Positions 15,713 through 23,222 of a DNA stretch of 64,000 bases are shown here, in pieces. The stretch lies in NCBI GenBank assembly GCA_902778935.1, contig CACYZT010000002.1:310001-374000 (forward strand). The letters are read 5' to 3'. The first letter of the stretch is position 1; every line of letters starts with the position of its first letter. The position numbers and the translations under genes are program-made. Below the pieces are notes generated by a model. The model saw only the letters and a program-made list of their open reading frames with translations, had not been told where the DNA came from and did not search any database. Source of the DNA: an uncultured Bacteroidales bacterium (lineage in GTDB: Bacteria; Bacteroidota; Bacteroidia; Bacteroidales; Paludibacteraceae).

Positions 15713-17160
15713 CACGAACATTCAACTGGCGGCTGGTCTTCAAGACATGGGGCGTGCTAACGACCATCGAGGCCCTCGTTATGCTCATTCCGACCTTCGC
15801 AGCTTGGTGGTACCATGAGGCCGATTTGGGCGCATGGGTGGTGTCCAGTGCCATCACATGGCTGAGCAGCTGGTGGATGTTACTTGCCGGACGAAAAGCC
15901 GAGAAGCGCGTTGGCGAACGCGAAGGTTACGTCATCGTTGCCACGATATGGCTTGTCTATTCTATGTTCGGTATGCTGCCATTCTGGCTGAGCGGTGCGC
16001 TGCCGAGTATCACCGACGCCTGGTACGAGACAATGGCCGGTTTCACGACGACGGGTTCGACCGTATTCACCGATGTGGCCGCACAGACCCACTCCATCCT
16101 ACTCTGGCGATCGCTGATGCAATGGATAGGAGGTATGGGTATTATCGTGCTGAGTGTCGCTATTCTGCCTATGTTCGGCTTAGGCGGTATGCAGCTCTAT
16201 AGTGCCGAAGTGACGGGCGTCAGTTACGAGAAACTGAGTCCGCGAATCGCCGATACCGCCAAGCACATGTGGCTGACCTATATCGTGCTGACCATTGGTG
16301 AGGGTGTACTGCTTTGGTTGTTCGGAATGGGCGGGTTTGATGCCGTGTGTCATTCGATGGCGACTATCTCGACCGGCGGTTTCGCAACCCATAACGACAG
16401 CGTGATAGGTTATACGCCGGCTATTCAGTGGATTATTATGCTGTTCATGCTGCTGTCGGGTATCAACTTTACACAACTCATCTATGCCTTCCGCGGTAAG
16501 CCTCAGCGATTGTTCCAAGATGAAGAGACACGGTGGTACATTTGTGCATGCTTTGTGGCCGGACTTATCCTGATGGGCGGTCTGCTGTCTGTCACGCATG
16601 GTCATCTTTCCAGTATCCGTATCGGTTTCTTTACCGCTGTCGCGACTATCACGAGTACCGGCTTTGTGGCTGCGGATTATATGATTTGGCCGCCGATACT
16701 ATGGGTGATTGTGTTCTTTTTAATGTTCACCGGCGGTGCATCTGGTTCGACTGCCGGCGGTATGAAATGGGTTCGTTTGGCTATCTTCGCCAAGTCCGCC
16801 GTTGCGGAAATCAAACGCCGTATACATCCAAACGCTGTGATACCCGTTCGATTCAACGGGCATACGCTCCGCGAGCAGACAACGAGTAATATCATGGCAT
16901 TCATGTTCTTCTATATCCTCATTATCGTGCTGGCTACGCTGATGTTCTGCGGTTGCGGCGTCGGCTTCGATGAGTCGTTAGGCATCGCAGTCTCGATGAT
17001 CGGCAATGTGGGCGTTTCGATTGGTCAGTGGGGTTCGAGCGGTTGTTATGAAGCCTTGCCGGCCGTCGCCAAATGGGGTGCGACCTTAGTGATGCTGATT
17101 GGTCGTCTTGAGATATTTACGGTGTTGTTGCTCTTCAGCAGGGCTCTTTGGAAGAAATAA
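15709..17160 (+). CDS. trkH: Trk potassium uptake channel subunit
   Basis: A 483-residue inner membrane protein of the TrkH/TrkG/KtrB superfamily. The selectivity-filter loops are visible: 'GFTTTGSTVF', 'ATISTGGFATHNDS', 'ATITSTGFVAADY' and 'IGNVGVS'; the signature 'LMQWIGGMGIIVLSVAILP' is also present. It forms the K+ pore regulated by TrkA, encoded immediately upstream with a 4-nt overlap. Length is normal for the family. Confidence 0.93.
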   Translation: MTRTFNWRLVFKTWGVLTTIEALVMLIPTFAAWWYHEADLGAWVVSSAITWLSSWWMLLAGRKAEKRVGEREGYVIVATIWLVYSMFGMLPFWLSGALPSITDAWYETMAGFTTTGSTVFTDVAAQTHSILLWRSLMQWIGGMGIIVLSVAILPMFGLGGMQLYSAEVTGVSYEKLSPRIADTAKHMWLTYIVLTIGEGVLLWLFGMGGFDAVCHSMATISTGGFATHNDSVIGYTPAIQWIIMLFMLLSGINFTQLIYAFRGKPQRLFQDEETRWYICACFVAGLILMGGLLSVTHGHLSSIRIGFFTAVATITSTGFVAADYMIWPPILWVIVFFLMFTGGASGSTAGGMKWVRLAIFAKSAVAEIKRRIHPNAVIPVRFNGHTLREQTTSNIMAFMFFYILIIVLATLMFCGCGVGFDESLGIAVSMIGNVGVSIGQWGSSGCYEALPAVAKWGATLVMLIGRLEIFTVLLLFSRALWKK

Positions 17161-17169
17161 TCGTTTCGT

Positions 17170-18540
17170 ATGCGGCCCTATAAAGTTCTTTTGTTCATCG
17201 CAGCTGTAATGGCATGTCTGGCGGCACTATGCGAAGTGCTACCGGGGCGTGTTGCGTGGGGAGAGAAAGAACTGCGATGGCCGACATTAGCGGACGTGAT
17301 AGAGACAAAAGACAATGGACAAGGGACGATGGACAATCTTGTGGACACGATTATCGAACCGATTGACACCATCGTCGAACTGACAGACACTATTGCAGCA
17401 AAGGATACCATTGTTCCCGAGAAGCCGAAACCTGTGATACCGAAAGTGGCGGTCGATTCGGTCACGGACAGCCGTCTGTTCTTAGCGGCTTTCTATGAAG
17501 CGCTGGACCACGCCGACGGACAGATGATTCGCGTGTTGCACTACGGCGACAGCCAGATTGAAGAAGACCGGATGAGTCAGCAGATTCGCGAGAAGCTGCA
17601 AGCTCAATACGGCGGTAGAGGAGCAGGTTTGCTGCCTCTGGCACAGACCATACCGAGTCGGACGGTTCGTCAGGAACTATGGATGAACGATCGTAAGATT
17701 ACTCCTGCTCAAGGTCCGCGCAGATATCTGGTTTACGGTCCCAAACGCGACCAACGCACCGATGGTATGTACGGTGTGATGGGACAAGTGGCGATGATGA
17801 ACGACAGTCTGGTCAAAGGCAGCGAGGCGATAACTGCCGCTTGTACGCCGTTGGACGGCAGACCGCGCTACACGCAATGGAAAGTGTTTGCCGACACCTC
17901 CATTCATTATTCGTTTGCCGGCGATACCGTTTATCTAAGCGGAAAAGGAAAGGTGTACGGCCTTTCGCAACAGAGTTCTACCGGTGTGATTGTTGATAAC
18001 ATCCCTATGCGCGGCTGTTTGGGATTGGTCTTCACGAAGATGGACCGAGAACTGCTGACGCGCTTCTACCGCGAGCAGAATGTGCGGTTGATTATCATGC
18101 AGTTCGGCGGAAACGCCATTCCTTCGAACCAAAACCCGGGCACTATACAAGGTATCGTCAAAGGGCTTCGCGAACAAGTGCGTTACATCCGCGAATGTGC
18201 GCCGGACGCTTCTATCCTGTTCATCGGTCCGAGCGATATGCTCACGCAGACCGACGGCGAATGGCATACCTATCCGATGGTACCCTATATGGACAGACTA
18301 CTGCGCAAGATGGCACTGGAAGAGAATATCGCCTATTTCAGTCTCTATCGATGGATGGGCGGAGCAGGTAGTATGGCTCGTTGGCAAGAAATCGGTTTAG
18401 CCGGTTCGGACGGCGTCCATTTCATGCGCAGCGGAGCCCGTAAGGCGGGAAATGCCGTGGCTGATTGGATACTTAGCGGACGAACGGCGAAAGGCGAACA
18501 GACGGATGAAGTTAATAGCGAAAGCGAGGTGGTGGAATGA
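17170..18540 (+). CDS. SGNH/GDSL-type hydrolase with N-terminal membrane anchor, partner of the MBOAT
   Basis: A 456-residue protein with an N-terminal hydrophobic anchor (residues 5-22), a DT-rich linker and an SGNH hydrolase domain. The GDS block is LHYGDSQIEEDRMS, the asparagine block QFGGNAIPSNQ, and the catalytic Asp-His block GSDGVHFMRSG. Bacteroidota members of this type sit beside an MBOAT acyltransferase and are thought to modify exported polysaccharide, like AlgJ/AlgX with AlgI. Here the MBOAT gene follows with a 4-nt overlap, which supports that. Two 7-bp repeats are read in frame: KDNGQGTMDN near residue 47 and GRTAKGEQT near the C-terminus. Confidence 0.8.
   Translation: MRPYKVLLFIAAVMACLAALCEVLPGRVAWGEKELRWPTLADVIETKDNGQGTMDNLVDTIIEPIDTIVELTDTIAAKDTIVPEKPKPVIPKVAVDSVTDSRLFLAAFYEALDHADGQMIRVLHYGDSQIEEDRMSQQIREKLQAQYGGRGAGLLPLAQTIPSRTVRQELWMNDRKITPAQGPRRYLVYGPKRDQRTDGMYGVMGQVAMMNDSLVKGSEAITAACTPLDGRPRYTQWKVFADTSIHYSFAGDTVYLSGKGKVYGLSQQSSTGVIVDNIPMRGCLGLVFTKMDRELLTRFYREQNVRLIIMQFGGNAIPSNQNPGTIQGIVKGLREQVRYIRECAPDASILFIGPSDMLTQTDGEWHTYPMVPYMDRLLRKMALEENIAYFSLYRWMGGAGSMARWQEIGLAGSDGVHFMRSGARKAGNAVADWILSGRTAKGEQTDEVNSESEVVE
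17305..17338 (+). repeat. 7-bp tandem repeat (ACAATGG type) in the SGNH hydrolase gene
   Basis: Units ACAAAAG, ACAATGG, ACAAGGG, ACGATGG, then ACAATCT; read in frame as KDNGQGTMDN. The same type recurs in lepB. Confidence 0.8.
18480..18500 (+). repeat. 7-bp repeat (GCGAAAG type) at the end of the SGNH hydrolase gene
   Basis: Units ACGAACG, GCGAAAG, GCGAACA; read in frame as RTAKGEQ. Related units occur in the MBOAT and coaE genes. Confidence 0.6.
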
Positions 18541-20456
18541 GTTTCTGGGAACACATATTCGCCTTTAACGAGGAATCACCGCTGCTATTCACACAGTTCT
18601 ATTTCTGGGCATTCTTTGCGTTGGTCTATGCGCTGTTTGCGCTTATCATGGCGAAAAGCGAAGGGAGCAAAGCAAAGGTTGACGGGCAAGTATCCAATGG
18701 GCGTTTGCACCTACGGAATGTGTATCTGCTGTTCGTCAGTTGGTTCTTCTACTACAAGACAAGCGGTTTGTTTCTGCTCATACTGGCGTTTATCACGATA
18801 AGCGATTGGTTGATTGCGGGGCGGATAAAAGCGAGCGGCGAAGGGCGCAAGGCGAAAGCATGGCTCTGTCTGTCGGTCGTGATTGACCTCGGTTTGCTGG
18901 CTTATTTCAAGTACGCCTATTTCTTCACGAATATGGTAAACGACCTGTTCGGAACGGGTTTTCGGGTGTTTGATATTTTTGCGTATGTGGGTAACGGATT
19001 TGCGGGGGCAGGCCGTTTCAGCGTAGATACGATTATTCTGCCGGTAGGTATATCGTTCTATATCTTCCAGGTCATTTCCTATACTGCCGATGTATTCCAT
19101 AGGCGCATACAACCGGTAAAGAACATCCTTGATTTCGGATTCTATGTATCGTTCTTTCCGCAATTAGTGGCCGGTCCTATCGTGCGTGCCGAGGAGTTCA
19201 TTCCGCAGCTCTACAAACCATTCCGCCTGAGCCGCAGAGCGTTCGGCATAGCGGTATTTTGGATACTAAACGGATTGGCGAAGAAGATTATCATGTCCGA
19301 TTATCTGGCGGTTAATCTCATCGACCGCGTGTTTGACAACCCGCTGTTGTTCTCCGGTTTTGAGAACCTGTTTGCCCTCTTTGCCTATTCGCTACAGGTG
19401 TATGCCGATTTCTCGGGGTATACGGACATCGCTATCGGCGTGGCAATGCTGATGGGGTTCTATCTGCCGATGAACTTCAACAGTCCTTACAAATCGCAAA
19501 GTCCGCAGGAGTTCTGGCGTCGCTGGCATATGTCGTTAGGCCGATGGCTGAAGACCTATCTGTATATCCCGTTAGGCGGTAACCGTCAGATCGGGTTCGG
19601 CACGTATTTCTGGTTAAGTCTTATAGCGTTCGTGTCCGCCGCTCTGACCGGCTGGTGGGTGTGGATATTGGTGCCCTTCGGCGTATTTATGGCGGGCGTG
19701 TTTGTCTGGAACAAATGGATGAGCCGAAAAGGGGATGCGTCTATCGAGAGCCGAAAACTGCTTTACGCGAACTTAAACTCGTTCATCACACAGGTGTTAG
19801 GCGGTTTATGGCACGGCGCCAGTTGGAACTTCATCATCTGGGGCGGTATCAACGGTATCGGTATGATTGTGGAGAAGATATGGCGTAAGATGGGTTGGCA
19901 TGTCCGCTTTGCGTCCATAACCATACTGACAGCAGGTCTGTGCGTGGCGGATTATACAACCAACCTGCCGGCATGGCGTCTGTTTGCCGTTTGGGCTGCG
20001 ATTATATGGGTGGGAACCGCTATACGCTATGTCTATTGGTTATGCGAAGGCTCAGACAACCGTTTCACAAAAGCGATGGGTACAGCTTGGGCGATTGTGC
20101 AGACGTTTACGTTTATTACGTTCACCCGTTTGTTTTTCCGCTCGAGTAGTAATCTCGATCCGGAGACGGCGAATGAAGTAGCGTGGGCGACGGCGAAGAA
20201 TATGGTTAATCAGATTGGCGGCGCATGGAGTAACGCCATCATTCCTGATTTCCTATGGGAATACCGATGGGTGGTAGCTATGTTCGTTGCCGGTATGGTC
20301 ATCCATTGGTTACCGACCAATTGGAAACGGCGTTACCGTCTGGCGTTTAGTGCCATGCCGCTATGGTTGATGGTAATAGCCGTGTGCGTGGCGATTGTAG
20401 TTATATACCAATTCGTGACGGCCGATATGCAACCGTTTATCTATTTTCAGTTCTAA
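18537..20456 (+). CDS. MBOAT family O-acyltransferase (AlgI/DltB-like)
   Basis: A 639-residue polytopic membrane protein. It has 'PVGISFYIFQVISYTADVFHRR', 'GFYVSFFPQLVAGPIVRAEEFIPQL', 'DFSGYTDIAIGVAMLMG', 'NFNSPYKSQSPQEFWRRWHMSLGRWLKTYLYIPLGG' and the catalytic-histidine block GGLWHGASWNFIIWGG, all typical of AlgI-type MBOAT proteins that pass acetyl groups across the inner membrane. It is longer than AlgI, mainly in the last about 200 residues. With the SGNH protein upstream it probably O-acetylates a cell-surface glycan; the glycan is unknown. Two 7-bp repeats near residues 39-48 and 99-108 add short basic stretches. Confidence 0.9.
   Translation: MSFWEHIFAFNEESPLLFTQFYFWAFFALVYALFALIMAKSEGSKAKVDGQVSNGRLHLRNVYLLFVSWFFYYKTSGLFLLILAFITISDWLIAGRIKASGEGRKAKAWLCLSVVIDLGLLAYFKYAYFFTNMVNDLFGTGFRVFDIFAYVGNGFAGAGRFSVDTIILPVGISFYIFQVISYTADVFHRRIQPVKNILDFGFYVSFFPQLVAGPIVRAEEFIPQLYKPFRLSRRAFGIAVFWILNGLAKKIIMSDYLAVNLIDRVFDNPLLFSGFENLFALFAYSLQVYADFSGYTDIAIGVAMLMGFYLPMNFNSPYKSQSPQEFWRRWHMSLGRWLKTYLYIPLGGNRQIGFGTYFWLSLIAFVSAALTGWWVWILVPFGVFMAGVFVWNKWMSRKGDASIESRKLLYANLNSFITQVLGGLWHGASWNFIIWGGINGIGMIVEKIWRKMGWHVRFASITILTAGLCVADYTTNLPAWRLFAVWAAIIWVGTAIRYVYWLCEGSDNRFTKAMGTAWAIVQTFTFITFTRLFFRSSSNLDPETANEVAWATAKNMVNQIGGAWSNAIIPDFLWEYRWVVAMFVAGMVIHWLPTNWKRRYRLAFSAMPLWLMVIAVCVAIVVIYQFVTADMQPFIYFQF
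18651..18678 (+). repeat. 7-bp repeat (GCGAAGG type) in the MBOAT gene, first
   Basis: Units GCGAAAA, GCGAAGG, GAGCAAA, GCAAAGG; read in frame as AKSEGSKAK on the membrane-flanking loop. Confidence 0.65.
18831..18858 (+). repeat. 7-bp repeat (GCGAAGG type) in the MBOAT gene, second
   Basis: Units GCGAGCG, GCGAAGG, GCGCAAG, GCGAAAG in exact register; read in frame as ASGEGRKAK. Confidence 0.72.
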
Positions 20457-20471
20457 CCGGTTTAGAACCGG
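20457..20471 (+). terminator. Short hairpin directly after the MBOAT stop
   Basis: CCGGTT-TAG-AACCGG begins at the base after the stop codon. There is no U-run, so it may be a processing or attenuation hairpin rather than a terminator; coaE begins 13 nt later. Confidence 0.4.
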
Positions 20472-20483
20472 AGCAAGTTATCT

Positions 20484-21125
20484 ATGCAGACAGTTGGCAT
20501 CACAGGAGGGATAGGAAGCGGGAAGAGCCGGATAGCTCAAGAGCTGGCGAAGCGAGGTTTCGTTGTCTATGATTGCGACCGCGAGGCGAAGCGGATTATC
20601 GAGGAGAACGAGGATGTGCAGAAAGCCATTATTGCGTTGCTGGGAGAGGAAGCCTTTATTCATTTACCATTGGGGCAGGTACCATGTACTATATACAATA
20701 CCGAATATGTAGCCAAGCGCGTTTTCTCGGAGCCGGAACTGTTAGAGCGTCTGAATGCCATCGTTCATCCGGCTGTTGGGGAAGATATCAAGAGGAAGAT
20801 ATCCGAAGGAAGAACGCTTTTGATTGAGTCGGCTATTTTGTACGAAGCGGGACTGGACCGGTTGTGCAACAGGATTATTGTGGTGGATGCGCCGGAAGAT
20901 GTTCGTATCGCGCGTGTGATTGAACGCGATTATCACGGAGAAGCGACCGGCGACAATATAAACAAGGTACGCGCTCGCATGCGCACGCAAGGAGTAAAGG
21001 CGAAAGAACTAAGGGCGAAAGGAAAAGTGTTGTTGGTTAATAATGACGGAAGAAGGACTATTGAACAATTAGCGACTGAGATAGAGGAGCAGATAACTCC
21101 CAAACAGGATAGTTCAAACAGATGA
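20484..21125 (+). CDS. coaE: Dephospho-CoA kinase
   Basis: A 213-residue P-loop kinase catalysing the last step of coenzyme A synthesis. Visible are Walker A GGIGSGKS (8-15), 'VYDCDREAKRII' (CoA-binding Asp), 'HPAV', 'LLIESAILYEAGLDRLCNRIIVVDAP' and the lid 'RARMRTQ'. A 7-bp repeat is read in frame after the lid as GVKAKELRAKGK, about residues 171-180, before the conserved 'VLLVNNDG'. The stop overlaps the start of the next gene (ATGA). Confidence 0.92.
   Translation: MQTVGITGGIGSGKSRIAQELAKRGFVVYDCDREAKRIIEENEDVQKAIIALLGEEAFIHLPLGQVPCTIYNTEYVAKRVFSEPELLERLNAIVHPAVGEDIKRKISEGRTLLIESAILYEAGLDRLCNRIIVVDAPEDVRIARVIERDYHGEATGDNINKVRARMRTQGVKAKELRAKGKVLLVNNDGRRTIEQLATEIEEQITPKQDSSNR
20994..21023 (+). 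repeat. 7-bp repeat (GCGAAAG type) in coaE
   Basis: Units GTAAAGG, CGAAAGA, ACTAAGG, GCGAAAG; read in frame as VKAKELRAKG. Confidence 0.58.
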
Positions 21126-21721
21126 TTCATAGAAGCCGATACATATTGATTTTTCTGCTTAGCGGACTAAGTATCTGTGCGTTTGGCGAGCAGCCGAAGA
21201 AGAGTATCTCGTCCACTATGCGCACATCGTTTATGCTGAACGCCTGCGTATCGAATTACAAACAGCCAGCGTTGGGTTTCACGATTGCCCGTAGCGGAGC
21301 ATTCGGATACTATGCCAATTTCATGATTGGTATGAACAGCATGCACATGGGTTACTCTTACCTCGCGGATGAAGACAACCGATTGCTGGACGGCGAGTAC
21401 AAAGGACAGATTCCATTCTACACAGGTAAACGCGCTTATAACCGTCTCTCTGCGACCGCCGGCGCGATGGTTCGTATGAAAATTCCGCTTTATCTGTATG
21501 TAGGAGCCGGATACGGATACAAGACCGAGACGCGCGAATTGCTCAACAAGCAATGGGTACAAGCAGCTACGAGTTTGGGCCATAGCGCGGTGGTAGAAGG
21601 CGGTCTTTTTGCCCGCTGGGACAATGTGACTCTGCTTGCGGGTTATTCCCTTTTCATCGGTCAGCAGAACCATTTCTATCACGAAGCCAAGGTGGGTTTA
21701 GGTTATACATTTAAGAAATAA
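21122..21721 (+). CDS. Small outer membrane beta-barrel-like protein, unknown function
   Basis: A 199-residue protein with a signal peptide (cleavage near SICAFG). The mature part shows alternating amphipathic strands with glycine-aromatic turns: 'FGYYANFMIGMNSM', 'PLYLYVGAGYGYKT', 'VTLLAGYSLFIGQ', and ends in a barrel-like strand 'AKVGLGYTFKK'. I do not recognise a named family. The start codon overlaps the coaE stop, and a lipoprotein gene follows, so the pair may form a small outer membrane unit. Confidence 0.65.
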   Translation: MIHRSRYILIFLLSGLSICAFGEQPKKSISSTMRTSFMLNACVSNYKQPALGFTIARSGAFGYYANFMIGMNSMHMGYSYLADEDNRLLDGEYKGQIPFYTGKRAYNRLSATAGAMVRMKIPLYLYVGAGYGYKTETRELLNKQWVQAATSLGHSAVVEGGLFARWDNVTLLAGYSLFIGQQNHFYHEAKVGLGYTFKK

Positions 21722-21747
21722 AACTATGCGGAAATAAAACTATGCGC
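21716..21747 (+). repeat. Tandem duplication of a 16-bp start region, with a three-codon leader ORF
   Basis: The 16-mer AAATAAAACTATGCGG is followed by an almost perfect copy (last base changed). The first copy gives ATG CGG AAA TAA (21726-21737), a MRK peptide ending 4 nt before the real ATG at 21742. Confidence 0.75.
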
Positions 21748-22272
21748 AAACAATTATACTATATCGTTCTCGTTTTGCTGGTTAGCGTTCATCTGTCTTC
21801 CTGTAAGGAAGATCCTATTCCGACGGTAAGTTTGGAGATGCTTCCTACGGAACTGGTTGGTTTGGGTGAGACGATGCTATTTGATACGCTTCCGTACACT
21901 ATTACGGAGTATATATCCGATACGATTACGCCCGATTCGATAGTGGTGGACACGCTGGTGATCGATACGTTCAGTATTGACACATTCTGGATGGATACGA
22001 TTTGTCTGTTGGGTGCTATTTCGTATGCGGGCGATGCGTTAACAGGTCCGGCTCTGCATGAGGTCGGTTTTTGCATCAACGATTATATCTGCTATCCTGT
22101 TTATGAGTCATTAGAACCGGAGACGCCGGCATTTGTCTATGATACGTTTGCGTACATCCTTCCGGTTCGTTATGACGAGAAGATGTATGTTCATTCCTAC
22201 GCCATCAACCCGTTCGGTACCGTGCGGAGTAAGACGATTCACGTGCGGATGTCGGACTTCGACGAGCGTTAA
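21742..22272 (+). CDS. Lipoprotein of unknown function
   Basis: A 176-residue protein with a lipoprotein signal (lipobox SSC, Cys21, followed by KEDP). The N-terminal half of the mature chain has repeated 'DT' units (SDTITPD, VVDTLVIDTFSIDTFWMDTI), much like the linker of the SGNH hydrolase at 17.2 kb. The rest has short hydrophobic strands and ends 'RSKTIHVRMSDFDER', suggesting a small beta domain. No family recognised. The start region is duplicated (see 21716-21747). Confidence 0.65.
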   Translation: MRKQLYYIVLVLLVSVHLSSCKEDPIPTVSLEMLPTELVGLGETMLFDTLPYTITEYISDTITPDSIVVDTLVIDTFSIDTFWMDTICLLGAISYAGDALTGPALHEVGFCINDYICYPVYESLEPETPAFVYDTFAYILPVRYDEKMYVHSYAINPFGTVRSKTIHVRMSDFDER

Positions 22273-22337
22273 TATGTGGAAAAATTGACGGATTTTGCAT
22301 AAAAGGGGCAATAAATTGCTCCTTTTTTCATATATGC

Positions 22338-22368
22338 TTGCATATATGGATAATTTTTACTATCTTTG
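22338..22368 (+). promoter_or_regulatory. Promoter of dapB
   Basis: TTG at 22338 in CTTGCATATATGG and TATCTTTG at 22361-22368, 23 nt apart, 55 nt before the ATG. Another ATATATG lies just upstream. Confidence 0.75.
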
Positions 22369-22422
22369 CACGATTTTTGTGTGTGCGTGTAAGGCGCGTA
22401 CGTGTATGTAAGGAGAAAGAAT

Positions 22423-23118
22423 ATGAGAATCGCTATTATCGGATATGGAAAAATGGGGCACATGATAGAGGATGTAGCCATTGAACGCGGACATGAGATT
22501 GTTGCGCGGATAGATGCCGGCGATGTATTTGATTTGAGAGACGCAGATGTGGCGATTGAGTTCACTACACCTGCTACCGCCAAGGATAATATTTTACGCG
22601 CGTGGGCGCAAGGAGTGCCGGTTATTTCCGGCTCTACGGGTTGGAAGCCGGAGGAATTGAAGATTGAAGATTTGAGATTGAAGATTGAGGGCAACAAGAC
22701 CATCATCTCTAATGAGGCGGGTAAGGTGATGCTGGTATGGAGCAGTAACTATTCGGTGGGCGTGAATATCACATTTGAGTTGAATAAAATACTGGCACAA
22801 ATGATGAGCACACAGCCGCAATACACTCCGAGCATCAAAGAGATTCACCATATTCATAAGCTGGATAAACCGAGCGGAACGGCAAAGACGCTGGCGGAAC
22901 AGATTCAAGATGCCGACCTATCGAAATATCGAAGTATCGAAGATATTCAGATCGAATCTATTCGCGAGGGCGAAGTGCCGGGTACGCATATTGTGACATG
23001 GGACAGCGAAGAAGATACGATTGTGCTGACGCATATTGCTAAAGGCCGCAGAGGCTTTGCGCTGGGCGCCGTTTTGGCTGCGGAGTCGTTAGCTCGACAG
23101 CAGCACGAGATTGGATAA
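22423..23118 (+). CDS. dapB: 4-hydroxy-tetrahydrodipicolinate reductase
   Basis: A 231-residue reductase of the lysine/diaminopimelate pathway. It starts at ATG 22423 after AGGAGAAAG, a good ribosome site for this group. NAD(P)-binding 'IAIIGYGKMGHMIED', 'ADVAIEFTTPATAKDNILRA', 'GVPVISGSTGW' and the catalytic/binding 'EIHHIHKLDKPSGTAKTLAEQI' are clear, with 'GEVPGTHIVTWDSEEDTIVLTHIAKGRRGFA' at the end. A 7-bp array is read in frame as ELKIEDLRLKIEG, about residues 79-90, just after the GSTGW block. It ends inside the first unit of an 11-bp array. Confidence 0.93.
   Translation: MRIAIIGYGKMGHMIEDVAIERGHEIVARIDAGDVFDLRDADVAIEFTTPATAKDNILRAWAQGVPVISGSTGWKPEELKIEDLRLKIEGNKTIISNEAGKVMLVWSSNYSVGVNITFELNKILAQMMSTQPQYTPSIKEIHHIHKLDKPSGTAKTLAEQIQDADLSKYRSIEDIQIESIREGEVPGTHIVTWDSEEDTIVLTHIAKGRRGFALGAVLAAESLARQQHEIG
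22654..22689 (+). repeat. 7-bp tandem repeat (AGATTGA type) in dapB
   Basis: Units GAATTGA, AGATTGA, AGATTTG, AGATTGA, AGATTGA in exact register. A pure array would place TGA in frame; the third unit reads AGATTTG, giving GAT TTG where a perfect unit would give GAT TGA. Confidence 0.88.
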
Positions 23119-23172
23119 ATCACTCGACAATCACCCGTGAATCACCCGACAATCACCCGCGAATCACCCGTG
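23118..23172 (+). repeat. 11-bp tandem array after dapB
   Basis: Five 11-bp units (AATCACTCGAC, AATCACCCGTG, AATCACCCGAC, AATCACCCGCG, AATCACCCGTG). The first base is the last base of the dapB stop codon. It fills half of the gap to lepB. Confidence 0.9.
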
Positions 23173-23222
23173 TTTGAGTAGAAAAAGTATCGAGATAAAT
23201 AAGGAAGAGTATTTGAACTATA

